Notes: generated from the sequence alone by a model not told the origin. DNA of 61,667 bases from Chloroflexota bacterium (GCA_024434165.1 QMIW01000010.1:1-61667); one strand, 5' to 3'; shown: positions 32,928-41,569, numbered from the stretch's first letter. Translations and numbers: made by a program.

Positions 32928-34196
32928 TTATTTCCACGACCAGGCGGCGAAGACGCCCTCTGCCAGAAGCCTCGGCTCGGTGACGCCCGAGGCGGGGACG
33001 ATGGCAATCGCGGGGACGCCTCCCGAAGCGATGAACGCGATGACAAGGTTGTTGCTGTCCGGCGACCAGATGGTGACGGATTGGTGGTACTGGTCCATGT
33101 AGGGGAGGAGCGAGAAGAATTGCTGGGTCGGCTGGAATGTGGCAATCAGGCGGCTCTCGCTGCTTGCAACGTCCAGGATGTACATTTCAAGGTAAAAGAC
33201 CTGCTCGCTCGAATCCTCCGGCGTGAAGACCTGCGGCAGGAAGTAGGCAATTTCCCCTCCATCCGGCGACCAGAAGAAGCCGGCCACGTCTTCATCCACG
33301 ATGACTTCTTCGCTTCCAAACACATCGCCCACATGCAGGGGACCCAAAGCGCCGTTTTGCAGTTGTTCATTGCCGAGGATGTAGGCGAACTGTTCCCCAT
33401 CTGCCGCCCAGGCAAACGAGGCGTTGACCTCGAATTCCGCAATTGTCTTTTGCACACTGCCCGCCGCATCTGCCAGGACGATTTGCTGGCTGCCGTTTTC
33501 GGAGAGCGTCGTCAGCAGGATGAAACTTCCGTCTGGCGACCAGGCTGGGGCTTGGAAAGATGCGGGGATTTCATCCATCACAAATTCGGTCACTTCATCG
33601 TCCAGTTTCAAAAAGGAGAGTTGGCTCTGTGTGCCCGCCGCCGCGCCGTTTTTATGGACGATCATCGCGCGTCCATCCGGCGACCAGCTCCAATAAAAAG
33701 GCGAGCCGGTATCCAGCACGCGCCGCGCTTCGCCGCTGGCGGGAATGCTTTGCAATGCCAGCGTCTGCCGCGAAGCGGTGGTGCTGAGGATGCCGATGTT
33801 TTCATTATCCGGCGACCAGTTGATATAAAACGGAAGTTCGGTTTCGCTGGCGTAAACGCTTGCGAGCGTGTCGCCGTCGGTGTCTGCCACCATCAATTCG
33901 GCGGAGAGCGAATCCGCGCCGGTTTGTTCCAGCCGCACGAAGGCAACGCGGCTTCCATCCGGCGACCAGGTGGGCAATTGATACGCGATTTGGGATCGTG
34001 TCGCTTCGGTCACGTCCTCGGTGAGCGGGGTGGTGCTGGTTGCGCCCTGATCGGTAACGTACACGTTGCCGTCGTTGCCGATGTAGGCGATCAAGCCCGA
34101 TTTCCGCTCGATGAAGCGCAGGGCGGGGCTTTGCGGCACTTGAAAATTACAAGCCGCCAGCAGGAACGCCAAAACCAGAAGGGATGTCTTTTTCAT
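32928..34196 (-). CDS. TolB-like beta-propeller lipoprotein
   Basis: A 422-residue lipoprotein. Signal peptide with lipobox LLAAC (Cys 16). At least six propeller words recur at regular intervals: WSPDGSRVAFVR, WSPDNENIG, WSPDGRAMIV, WSPDGSFILL, WSPDGGEIAYF and WSPDSNNLVIAF. The DNA for these shows a repeated 12-14-bp word (CATCCGGCGACC). The gene starts inside the stop of the S41-like gene (ATGA overlap), so the two products are probably made together and may act as a pair at the outer membrane face. Confidence 0.85.
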   Translation of the reverse strand: MKKTSLLVLAFLLAACNFQVPQSPALRFIERKSGLIAYIGNDGNVYVTDQGATSTTPLTEDVTEATRSQIAYQLPTWSPDGSRVAFVRLEQTGADSLSAELMVADTDGDTLASVYASETELPFYINWSPDNENIGILSTTASRQTLALQSIPASGEARRVLDTGSPFYWSWSPDGRAMIVHKNGAAAGTQSQLSFLKLDDEVTEFVMDEIPASFQAPAWSPDGSFILLTTLSENGSQQIVLADAAGSVQKTIAEFEVNASFAWAADGEQFAYILGNEQLQNGALGPLHVGDVFGSEEVIVDEDVAGFFWSPDGGEIAYFLPQVFTPEDSSEQVFYLEMYILDVASSESRLIATFQPTQQFFSLLPYMDQYHQSVTIWSPDSNNLVIAFIASGGVPAIAIVPASGVTEPRLLAEGVFAAWSWK

Positions 34197-35464
34197 TCCT
34201 GCACCTCCAGTGAAAGGATGGCTTGTTCGAGGACGGGGTCGGCTTCGGGCAGGATTTCATCCCACCGCGCTTCAACCCGGACCTCGGGCTGGAATCCGTG
34301 CAAACCGAGTTCTTCCTCCCCGCTGACCCGGAAGGACGCGCTTGCGATCAGAATCTGCCCGCCGTTGGAGAGCGGATATGCGTTGAGGGCTTCGATGTTC
34401 CCTTCGGTGTTCGAGCCGATGACAATTCCCCTGCCGGTGGATTGGACGGCAGCGGCGAAGAGTTCGGGCAGCCCGCTGGTGTGTTCGCCCACCAGCACCA
34501 CCAGCGGAATTTCCTGTGAGCCGAAGAGATTCTGCCCGTTGACGTGATACGGTTCGCTCTGGGAGCGGCTGTAGATGTCAATGGTGGCGTTGTCGAGAAA
34601 GAGGGCGAGCATTTCTTCGATGGGCCAGTTCGTGCCGCTGTTGGAAATGCGCAAGTCCAGGATCACGCCTTTGAGCTCGCTGTTTTGAGAGAACGTTTCG
34701 AGCGCCGCCGCAATCTCTTCCACCGGGGAGGCTGGAAGCGTTGTCGGCATCAGGATGTAACCGATGTCGGCATCGGGCAGTTCGCTGGCTTTGACCTTTC
34801 CCAGCCCGGTCAATGGGGCGCGGATGATTTCGATCTCGCGTTTTTCCCCGCCGGGCGACTGCACCGTCAGCGAGACGGTCGTGCCGGCGTCGCCGCGGAT
34901 GCGCAGGACGACATCGCCGCCTTCCTCCAGGCGCACCTCTTCCCCGTCCACGGCGTAGATGCTGTCGTGCGCGCGCAGACCGGATTTTTCCGCGGGCGAG
35001 CCGGGCATCACATCCAGAATGACCACGTGAGGCACGTCTTCCGCCTGAAAACTGACGAATGCGCCGATCCCGCCGTAGGTTGGGGTGTTGACGGCGGTAT
35101 CGGCTTGAATCCGTTCTTCTCTTGAAACGTAAACGACCTCGCCCTGCGCAAATTCCGCTTCGAACTGTGTCATAAGCGCTTCGAATTCGGCGGTGGTCAA
35201 CCCCTTGTTGATTTCATCCAGGTAGGTTTCGCGCAGGGAAGCCCAATCCATTTGGCTGGATTCGTAATACACATAGTTTTCCTGCATGTGCTTCAGGACG
35301 TCTTCGAACACGCCGGTTTGGTGTTCTGTTGCCGAGAGTTGAGGTCCAAAGGCGATGTCTGCCGCTTCCTCGTCCGTTCCGAAGGCTGGCAGACCGGCGC
35401 AGGCGAAGAGAACGGAGGAGAGGACGATCAACCGATAAATTACAGTACGCTTTTGCGGACTCAT
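34193..35464 (-). CDS. S41 family peptidase-like protein with PDZ domain
   Basis: A 423-residue exported protein of the C-terminal processing peptidase family. A signal peptide with a possible lipobox (VLFAC) leads into a helical region, a PDZ domain at about 120-205 (YGGIGAFVSFQ, VMPGSPAEKSGLRAHDSIYAVDGEEV) and the S41 core. A candidate nucleophile Ser is in GEHTSGLPELFAAAVQ, but the usual GxTxGK Lys position reads GSNTEGNIE, without Lys. The enzyme may be inactive or use another base. AAGGAG supports the start at 35464. It is coupled to the beta-propeller lipoprotein gene. Confidence 0.82.
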   Translation of the reverse strand: MSPQKRTVIYRLIVLSSVLFACAGLPAFGTDEEAADIAFGPQLSATEHQTGVFEDVLKHMQENYVYYESSQMDWASLRETYLDEINKGLTTAEFEALMTQFEAEFAQGEVVYVSREERIQADTAVNTPTYGGIGAFVSFQAEDVPHVVILDVMPGSPAEKSGLRAHDSIYAVDGEEVRLEEGGDVVLRIRGDAGTTVSLTVQSPGGEKREIEIIRAPLTGLGKVKASELPDADIGYILMPTTLPASPVEEIAAALETFSQNSELKGVILDLRISNSGTNWPIEEMLALFLDNATIDIYSRSQSEPYHVNGQNLFGSQEIPLVVLVGEHTSGLPELFAAAVQSTGRGIVIGSNTEGNIEALNAYPLSNGGQILIASASFRVSGEEELGLHGFQPEVRVEARWDEILPEADPVLEQAILSLEVQE

Positions 35465-35555
35465 ACCAAACTCCTTGGCGGGATAAAACCACATTGGCTC
35501 TACCGTTTTAAACGGGAAAACCATTCTTCAACACGACCCTCATGCTGAGGGCTTA

Positions 35556-35623
35556 GGACACGACGGTTACGAAGGAGAAATCTCGAAAAACAGCCCTCTT
35601 TTCCCCTTTGTGTCCTTTGTGGT
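35556..35623. repeat. Inverted repeat, AGGACAC...GTGTCCT family
   Basis: AGGACACGACGGTTACGAAGGA (split here only for length) on the left and TTTGTGTCCTTTGTGG on the right frame about 30 bp. The same arrangement recurs at 53556-53626. The rest of the 234-bp gap shows no gene. Confidence 0.6.
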
Positions 35624-35697
35624 AAGACGTTTTCCCGTTCGTTACGGGAGAGTCACCACATTGTAATTTAGAACTCACCGTTATCCCAAATGCAGCG

Positions 35698-35916
35698 TTA
35701 CCCGATCTTTTGAATATTTTTGGGGTTGAAGACCGAGATTTCCCGGATTCTCAAAACCGACTGCGCTTGCTCGTCCAATGCCACCCAGTAGAAACTGCGG
35801 TGCTGGGAGTAGGGTTCGATCTTGAAGACCGTGCCTTCATACCAGCCTTCGCGTTCCCCGAATTTGGCGTCCAGCCGAATGCGGACGCGATCCCCAATCT
35901 CAATCGAATCGGTCAT
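35698..35916 (-). CDS. Small hypothetical protein, beta-barrel-like
   Basis: A 72-residue soluble protein rich in beta strands (IEIGDRVRIRLDAKFGEREG, WYEGTVFKIEPYS, RSFYWVALDEQ). The opening looks like a KOW/SH3-like small barrel. No function is known. Its ATG overlaps the stop of the upstream 62-residue membrane protein by 4 nt (ATGA), so both are real and co-translated. Confidence 0.65.
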   Translation of the reverse strand: MTDSIEIGDRVRIRLDAKFGEREGWYEGTVFKIEPYSQHRSFYWVALDEQAQSVLRIREISVFNPKNIQKIG

Positions 35917-36101
35917 GATTTCCTGCGGCGGATGTACCAGAACAACGCGATTCCAATCGCGGCGGTGATCGCGCCGTTGACCGCCCATTGCGGGTCGCCG
36001 GTCATATAACTGCCGGGCAGGAGGTTCACTCCCTGCAAGATCCAGACAAGCCCCGTCAGCGCGAGCAATACAGCGACGACTTTTCCTAATGTGTTCAGCA
36101 T
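35913..36101 (-). CDS. Small two-helix membrane protein
   Basis: A 62-residue protein with two membrane helices (VVAVLLALTGLVWILQGV and AVNGAITAAIGIALFWYI) joined by NLLPGSYMTGDPQW and ending in RRRKS. The LLPGSxMTGxxxW word recurs in many small bacterial membrane proteins of unknown role. GGAG precedes the start at 36101. It overlaps the next gene by 4 nt. A terminator lies just upstream. Confidence 0.75.
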   Translation of the reverse strand: MLNTLGKVVAVLLALTGLVWILQGVNLLPGSYMTGDPQWAVNGAITAAIGIALFWYIRRRKS

Positions 36102-36129
36102 ATTTTCTCCATGATTTGATTTTGAAAAA

Positions 36130-36158
36130 ACTCCCTGCTGATTTTTCAGACAGGGAGT
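36130..36158 (-). terminator. Terminator of the LysM gene
   Basis: ACTCCCTG (36130-36137) and CAGGGAGT (36151-36158) form an 8-bp stem, followed on the minus strand by TTTTTTCAAA. Confidence 0.75.
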
Positions 36159-36187
36159 GGGATGAAAATCTTTCGCTTCAAACCGGA

Positions 36188-37357
36188 CTATGGGTTGGGC
36201 GTGCCCTGGACGGCGACTCCCACCCAGGTGAAGACGCGCTTCTCGCTGACGGTTCCGGCGGCAACCCAGATCGGCTGTCCCTGATCGTCCACGCCCGCCT
36301 GACGGACGGGAGTGACCCACCAGCGCATCACGTGCGCCACGTTGTCCTTCGGGCGGAAGGAAGTCGGCACGATGTACTTTGTGTCGGTGACGTAGTCTGT
36401 GATGCGGTGGGTCTGGCTGGCGGTGACATCTTCCACAATAATCTGGTAGGCTTCGCCTTCGCGCAGCACGCCAACCGATGCCCACTGCAGTGTGACCACG
36501 TCATTTGCCAGGGTGAAGGCAGCGCCGTCCGCAGGCAGGAGCAGGTTCGGGGCGGGGTAGGGAGGCGGGAGTGTCGCCGTGGGAGTGGGCTGGTTTGGGT
36601 CCGGGGCGCGCCGGCAGAGCGGAATCACCAGCGTCGAGCCGAGGAAGACGTTGTCCGTCGTCAAGCCGTTGTATTCTTTGATGTCGGCAGGGGAAACCGC
36701 ATAATTCGCCGCAATGCTGGAAAGGGTGTCGTTTGCCTGCACGGTGATGACCACGGTCTCACAGGCTTCCTTGGTGGCGACATCAGGCGGAGGGGTGCTG
36801 GTGGGCGGCGGCGGGACGGTGGGCGTGGGATATGGAATCAGCAGTTTTTGCCCAACCGAGATCGGACAGCTCGAAGGGAGATTGTTTAGAACGATGATGC
36901 TTTGGACCGAGATGTTGAAATTGAAGGCAATTTGCGAACACGAGCCGTCCGAGGCGGATACGGTGTATTCGAATGGAGGCTGGGGCGTTGGGGTTGGAAT
37001 ATCCGTCGGCGGCAGGGTGACGGTGGGAGTGGGCGATGCCGTTGGGGTTTCGGTGGGAGTGGGGGTATCCTGCGTTTCGAAGGTTCCTTCGGGCGCGCTC
37101 GCACGGACGGAGAAAAATACGATCGCGGCTACCGCAATGACCACGACAGCGAGAATGCCGACCGCTGCGGGCAGGCTGAGTTTGATCTCCGGCATACGGG
37201 TGGCTTGCACCGCTTTCTCGGTCTTTTTGGCGGCTTTCGCTTCCGGCTGCGCTGTGAATTCCGTCCCACATACGAGACAGCGCACGGCATTTTCACTCAG
37301 GCGCGTTCCACAGGTGGGACAAACCTTTGTCTTGCTGGAAGTAGGTTCGGGAGTCAT
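36188..37357 (-). CDS. Zinc-ribbon, membrane-anchored LysM protein
   Basis: A 389-residue protein. Residues about 12-33 form a zinc ribbon (CPTCG and CLVCG) on the cytoplasmic side. One membrane helix (about 62-85) is followed by a Pro/Thr linker and two LysM-like modules (FEYTVSASDGSCSQIAFNFN; ITVQANDTLSSIAANYAVSP). A C-terminal beta domain follows (ADGAAFTLANDVVTLQWASVG). It may link the cell wall to a cytoplasmic partner. On the minus strand TATAAT (37373-37368) lies 10 nt before the start, so the leader is at most a few bases. Confidence 0.85.
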   Translation of the reverse strand: MTPEPTSSKTKVCPTCGTRLSENAVRCLVCGTEFTAQPEAKAAKKTEKAVQATRMPEIKLSLPAAVGILAVVVIAVAAIVFFSVRASAPEGTFETQDTPTPTETPTASPTPTVTLPPTDIPTPTPQPPFEYTVSASDGSCSQIAFNFNISVQSIIVLNNLPSSCPISVGQKLLIPYPTPTVPPPPTSTPPPDVATKEACETVVITVQANDTLSSIAANYAVSPADIKEYNGLTTDNVFLGSTLVIPLCRRAPDPNQPTPTATLPPPYPAPNLLLPADGAAFTLANDVVTLQWASVGVLREGEAYQIIVEDVTASQTHRITDYVTDTKYIVPTSFRPKDNVAHVMRWWVTPVRQAGVDDQGQPIWVAAGTVSEKRVFTWVGVAVQGTPNP

Positions 37358-37367
37358 ACGGGCGAGG

Positions 37368-37373
37368 ATTATA
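37368..37373 (-). promoter_or_regulatory. -10 box (TATAAT) of the LysM gene
   Basis: On the minus strand TGGTATAAT ends 10 nt before the ATG at 37357; TGG makes it an extended -10. Confidence 0.5.
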
Positions 37374-37402
37374 CCATCGAACAGAAGGACGACTTTAAGG
37401 CG

Positions 37403-37667
37403 CTCTTTAGAATATCATGACCGCCTTAGTGCTCTTTGCGCCGGGGACAGCGCAGGGAGCAAACTACGAGCGCACAGAAGACACAGAGGTTTCAAGGTTT
37501 TTTCTCCGTGCTCTTTGTGATCTCCGTGGCTGAATCTTTTTGGGTCTTCCGTAATTAATGGGAAGGAGCCTAAACACAAAGGGCACCAGGTACACATAAA
37601 AACGGCAGAGCCATCTTTTTGTAAACCCGCACAATTAGACACTCCTCTTTAGAATGCCATGACCGCC
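37403..37667. repeat. Insert flanked by 23-bp direct repeats
   Basis: CTCTTTAGAAT-ATC-ATGACCGCC (37403-37425) recurs as CTCTTTAGAAT-GCC-ATGACCGCC (37645-37667). Between them lies an imperfect inverted repeat (CACAGAAGACACAGAGG near 37472 and CTCCGTGCTCTTTGTG near 37505) of the dispersed family. There is no gene in this gap. Confidence 0.6.
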
Positions 37668-37669
37668 GA

Positions 37670-38968
37670 TCAGGATTGTTCAGTGACGGGTTTTTGCTTG
37701 GTCGTAACCAGCACCTTGTCCACACGCCGCCCGTCCATATCCATGACCTCGAAGCGCAGGTTGTTCCACTCGAAGTGATCCGATGTCTGGGGGACACGCC
37801 CCAGCGAGGTCATCACGAACCCGCTGAGCGTCTCGTATTCATCCTCGTGCGGGAGGTCGTCCAGGTGGAAGATTTCCTTGAACTCATCCACTTCCAGCAT
37901 GCCGTCCAACAGCCAGGACCCGTCCTGCCGCTGGGTGGCTTGCGGCTCGTCGCCTTCCATCACGCCGACGATCTCTTCGAGGATGTCGTTGATGGTGAGC
38001 AAGCCCTGCACGCCGCCGAATTCATCCACCACGAGCAGCATTTCGGTGTTGTTCTTCTTCAACACCTCCAGCGCGCGCGAGGCGAGCGTGGTCTCCGGGA
38101 TGTAGTAGGCGGGCTTCGCCAGTTCCTTCAGGTTGATTTCTTTTTTCGAGAGCGTTGCCACGAGCAAATCGCGCGATTTGACGATGCCCACGATGGTCTC
38201 CAGCGAGTCCTGGCGGACGGGGAAGCGCGAGTAGGGGCTGTTTGCAATTTTTTCGAGAATTTCCTCGGTGGTGTCGTTCACGTCCAGCCAGACGATCTCG
38301 GTGCGCGGAGTCATCAGGGAATATACGCGCTGATCGCCGAGGCTGAATACTCCCTCCACCATATCCTGCTCGGATTCCTCGAAGACCCCCGCCTGCGTGC
38401 CCTGACTGATCAGCATCTGAAGTTCCTCTTCCGTAATGGGCGGTTCGGCGGAGGGATTGACCCCGATCAGGCGCAGGACAAAGTTGGTTGCGCCGCTCAT
38501 CAGTTTGATGAAGGGGGAGAAGATGCGCGAGATCAAAAGCATCGGTCCCGCCACGATTTGGGCGATCCGCTCCGGGCTGTTGATGCCCAGCCGTTTGGGG
38601 ACGAGTTCGCCCAGCCAGATGGTCAGGATGGTGATGGATACAACCACGATGCCGAGTGCAATCGAATCGCTGTACTGACCGATATACGGCGCATCCTTGA
38701 GGACGAATGCCAGCGATTCGGAGATCGTCGCGCCGCCGACAGCGCCGGAGAGCACGCCGATCAGTGTGATGCCGATCTGGATGGCGGATAGAAAGATGTT
38801 CGGGTCTTCGATCAGTTTGACAGCCAGCGCCGAGGCTTTGTTGCCTTCGCCCGCCTGTTGCTGGAGGCGCGCCTTGCGCGAGGCGACCAGCGCGGCTTCG
38901 GACATCGCCAGCACCCCGTTGATCAGAATCAGAACAAGGATCGTTACGATTTCACTGCTAATACTCAT
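37670..38968 (-). CDS. CNNM/CBS/CorC-type membrane protein (hemolysin family)
   Basis: A 432-residue protein with the DUF21/CNNM membrane domain at residues 1-190 (INGVLAMSEAALVASRKARL, IQIGITLIGVLSGA, LGELVPKRLGI). A pair of CBS domains follows (about 205-325: VYSLMTPRTEIVWLD, VDEFGGVQGLLTINDILEE), then a CorC_HlyC domain (ETLSGFVMTSLGRVP). Relatives take part in magnesium/cobalt transport or are called hemolysin C; ion transport is the better guess. A consensus-like promoter lies 150-185 bp upstream. Confidence 0.9.
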   Translation of the reverse strand: MSISSEIVTILVLILINGVLAMSEAALVASRKARLQQQAGEGNKASALAVKLIEDPNIFLSAIQIGITLIGVLSGAVGGATISESLAFVLKDAPYIGQYSDSIALGIVVVSITILTIWLGELVPKRLGINSPERIAQIVAGPMLLISRIFSPFIKLMSGATNFVLRLIGVNPSAEPPITEEELQMLISQGTQAGVFEESEQDMVEGVFSLGDQRVYSLMTPRTEIVWLDVNDTTEEILEKIANSPYSRFPVRQDSLETIVGIVKSRDLLVATLSKKEINLKELAKPAYYIPETTLASRALEVLKKNNTEMLLVVDEFGGVQGLLTINDILEEIVGVMEGDEPQATQRQDGSWLLDGMLEVDEFKEIFHLDDLPHEDEYETLSGFVMTSLGRVPQTSDHFEWNNLRFEVMDMDGRRVDKVLVTTKQKPVTEQS

Positions 38969-39124
38969 TGGTTCCTGTCGGTCGGTTTTGGATGAAATGT
39001 AAAATGACCCGCCGTGAGGCAGGTGAAAAATGCGTCAGTTTGGTTGAAACGACAAAAGGGGAATTAGAGTCCGGTTCTATGGGGATTTCAGACATGACGG
39101 TTCTTGCAGAAACGTTGCATCCCT

Positions 39125-39154
39125 ATTGTACCTGATTGACAAGCCAATTGACAA
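39125..39154 (-). promoter_or_regulatory. Sigma-70-like promoter of the CNNM/CBS gene
   Basis: On the minus strand TTGTCA (39154-39149) and TACAAT (39130-39125) are separated by 18 bp. The mRNA would have a leader of about 150 nt (38969-39118) with no recognised riboswitch. Confidence 0.55.
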
Positions 39155-39203
39155 CTTCCCGCGCACTCGTTCCGCTGTCTCCTCGGCGGCGTGATCTCCC
39201 GGA

Positions 39204-39350
39204 TCATTTTCTCTTATCCAGTTTCTTTTCGATTTCATCCAGGCGTTTATCGGTCCGGCGCGCAAAAATGACGACGATAGCCGGGATGACGACGAGCAGA
39301 ACAAGCAGCCCGCACGTCAGCCCCAGTTCAAAAATGCCAATCCGAAACAT
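39204..39350 (-). CDS. Small single-span membrane protein coupled to selD
   Basis: A 48-residue protein with one membrane helix (GLTCGLLVLLVVIPAIVVIF) and a charged helical tail (RRTDKRLDEIEKKLDKRK) that could form a coiled coil. Its ATG overlaps the selD stop by one base (TAATG), a strong sign of coupled translation. No function is known. Confidence 0.65.
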   Translation of the reverse strand: MFRIGIFELGLTCGLLVLLVVIPAIVVIFARRTDKRLDEIEKKLDKRK

Positions 39351-40408
39351 TATGCCCTGACCTCGATTCCCGCGCCCTCGCGCGCCTCGCCGACCACCCA
39401 AACGGGCTGCCCCAACTCCCCGGCGCGCTGGAGGAGCGCATCCAGTTTTTCGCGCGCCACGCCGAACAGCAGCCCGCCGCTGGTCTGCGGGTCGAACAAA
39501 AGCATCTGCGCGGCTTCATCCAACCCGGCGAAGGTCACGCCCTTCTCGAAATGACCTTTGTTGTCGAACGCGCCGCCGGGAAAGATGCCGCGTTCCGCAT
39601 ATCCACGCGCGCCGCTCAGGAGCGGAATTTTAGTGAAATCAAAATGCAGGGACACGCCGGAAGCCTCCGCCATCTCCGCGGCATGACCGAGCAGACCAAA
39701 GCCGGTGATGTCCGTCCCGCCGCGCACGCCAAACTCCTGCGCCAGTTGACCCGCCTCCCGGTTCAGGCGCGACATCCATTCGATGACTTCGCGCACGTGT
39801 TCTTCCGCGGCTTTTTCCTGCTTGATGGCGGTTGTGGTTACGCCCGCGCCAAGCGGCTTGGTCAGGACCAGCGCATCGCCAGCCTTGAGTCCGCCTTTGC
39901 CGATGATTTTCTGCGGGTGGACAAAGCCGACCGCCACCAGACCGTATTTCGGCTCCTTGTCCTTGACGGTATGCCCTCCCGCGATGACCACGCCCGCTTC
40001 GCGCGCCTTTTCCGCGCCGCCGCGCAAAATCTCGCTGGAGATTTCGGCGGGGAGGGTATCGGGCAGCGCCGCGATGTTCAACGCCAGGAACGGCTTCCCG
40101 CCCATCGCGTACACGTCCGAAAGGCTGTTCGCAGCGGCAATCGCGCCGTACTCGTAGGGCGTATCCACCACCGGGGTGAAGAAATCGGTGGTGATGACAA
40201 TGGCTTGCTCGTCGCTTAAACGCCAGACAGCCGCATCGTCCGGGGACGACAGACCAACCAACAGGTCCGGGTGGGAGGCGGGGTCGAAGATATCCTTGAT
40301 GGGACGCAGAACCTGCGTCAGCGCATCTGCGCTTAGTTTGGACGCTCAACCCGCGCAGGCGGAAAGAGTCGTAAGGCGGATTTCGCGTCCGGTTTGGGGA
40401 ATGGGCAT
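39350..40408 (-). CDS. selD: Selenophosphate synthetase, itself a selenoprotein (Sec21)
   Basis: Makes selenophosphate from selenide and ATP for selenocysteine synthesis. The frame begins at 40408 and reads MPIPQTGREIRLTTLSACAG, then TGA (40348-40346), then ASKLSADALTQVL. The TGA falls exactly where E. coli SelD has catalytic Cys17, with the essential Lys three residues later (Lys20 equivalent). So the TGA is read as Sec. Later motifs are intact: DDAAVWRL, ITTDFFTPVVDTPYEYG, GGHTVKDKEPKYG, GTDITGFGLLGHA and FDPQTSGGLL. With Sec the protein has 352 residues (E. coli 347). A conventional caller would start it at 40261 and lose the active site. Confidence 0.93.
40315..40345 (-). promoter_or_regulatory. 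Candidate bacterial SECIS element in selD
   Basis: Directly after the TGA, on the minus strand, GCGTC (40345-40341) pairs with GACGC (40319-40315) and AGCGC (40333-40329) with GCGCT (40324-40320). The apical loop is AGAT and a 7-nt bulge lies on the 5' side. Distance and shape suit a SelB-binding SECIS; the exact bases differ from the E. coli model. Confidence 0.6.
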
Positions 40409-40424
40409 GTCAAAATAACCGAAT

Positions 40425-40468
40425 GACCCTAAAGGCTTCTGTCATCTTCAGGGATAGCCTTTAGGGTC
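40425..40468 (-). terminator. Terminator-like hairpin between SPFH gene and selD
   Basis: GACCCTAAAGGCT (40425-40437) and AGCCTTTAGGGTC (40456-40468) form a perfect 13-bp stem with an 18-nt loop. On the minus strand it is followed by ATTCGGTTATTTT, a weak T-tract, just before selD. Confidence 0.65.
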
Positions 40469-40477
40469 GTAAATCAA

Positions 40478-41497
40478 CTACTGGGAGATGGGCGGTGTCG
40501 TGTTCGGCAGCGGCAAAATGAACTGCTGACCGCTTGGGATGAAGATGGTCTGAACGTTCGGGGCGAGGCTCAGGATGTATTGATATTGGATCAATTCCGG
40601 CGTGAGCGAGGCAGCCAGAAGCCGGTTGGCTTCGGCTTTTGCCTGCGCTTCGATCAGCAGCGCCTCGGCTTCGCCTTTCGCCGCAATCACCGCTGCATCC
40701 GCCTGACCCTGCGCGATCTGGCGCGCCTGCTCGGCTTCCTGCTTTTTCTGCTCGACCACGAAAGCCGCCTGCTGCGCCTGCTGTTCGGCGATCTGCTTCT
40801 GTTCCACCGCCGCGGCGTATTCATCGCTGAAGCGGATGTTGCGCAGGACGAAATCGCGCAGGACCAGGTTGTTTTCCGCAAAGACCTGCGTCAATTCGTC
40901 GCTGATCAACTGCTCCATTTCGGCGCGTTTGGTGCTGACGATCTCCTCCACGCCATACTGCGATGCCACATCGCGGATCACGCCGCGCGCCTGCGGACGC
41001 ACCAACCCGTCTTCGTAATTCGCGCGCCAGGTGCTGTACAGACTCACCACCTTGACCGGGTCCACGGCATAGATCACCGAAGCGTCAATGTACACCTGCT
41101 GCCCATCCTTGGTGCGCACCTGGATGGAGTCGTCGCCTTCGGTGGTCCCTTCATCCGCCACCGAAGACATCGTATAGGTTTGGTTGAGTTTCGGGAAGCG
41201 TTCCACACGCTCGGCAAATGGAATGATCCAATGCAAACCGGATTCGAGCGGTTCGGGTCGAATGCCGCCCTGACCCAGCACCGTGATCACCACTGCCAGT
41301 TCATCCGGCTCCACGAAAACCAGACCCGCGCCCACCGAAGTCAGCAGGATGGCGGATACCAGCAAAACAATCGCGGCGCTGCTCAGCCCTTTCACCGGCT
41401 GCTTGCGGCTGGCGCGCACCGAAATCGCCACAAGGACCCCAATAAAACCGATCCATGCGAACGAAGCAATTCCTTGAAGCAAACTGGAAATATTCAT
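40478..41497 (-). CDS. SPFH/prohibitin (HflC-like) membrane protein
   Basis: A 339-residue SPFH-domain protein with two N-terminal hydrophobic segments (about 10-28 and 41-62). The SPFH domain spans about 65-240 (VFVEPDELAVVITVLGQGG, LHWIIPFAERVERFPKLNQT, KDGQQVYIDASVIYAVDP). An Ala/Glu/Gln-rich coiled coil follows (QIAEQQAQQAAFVVEQKKQE). Such proteins form membrane rings and can regulate FtsH-type proteases. GGAGG precedes the start. It is distinct from the slipin at 46.6 kb. Confidence 0.87.
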   Translation of the reverse strand: MNISSLLQGIASFAWIGFIGVLVAISVRASRKQPVKGLSSAAIVLLVSAILLTSVGAGLVFVEPDELAVVITVLGQGGIRPEPLESGLHWIIPFAERVERFPKLNQTYTMSSVADEGTTEGDDSIQVRTKDGQQVYIDASVIYAVDPVKVVSLYSTWRANYEDGLVRPQARGVIRDVASQYGVEEIVSTKRAEMEQLISDELTQVFAENNLVLRDFVLRNIRFSDEYAAAVEQKQIAEQQAQQAAFVVEQKKQEAEQARQIAQGQADAAVIAAKGEAEALLIEAQAKAEANRLLAASLTPELIQYQYILSLAPNVQTIFIPSGQQFILPLPNTTPPISQ

Positions 41498-41555
41498 GGT
41501 TCCTCCGTTTCAATTTGAAAAATTATAACCGCCTTGCCTTGCGCCTTGAAGCATG

Positions 41556-41561
41556 TTAACA
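41556..41561 (+). promoter_or_regulatory. Possible -10 (TAACAT) of the PyrK-like gene
   Basis: TAACAT ends 8 nt before the ATG at 41570, the same spacing as at several other starts; the hexamer itself is weaker. Confidence 0.3.
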
Positions 41562-41569
41562 TTTTTCCA

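Noticed and set aside
37670-38968. CNNM/CBS gene as a haemolysin
   Set aside because: The hemolysin name is historical for this family; the domains indicate an ion-related membrane protein.
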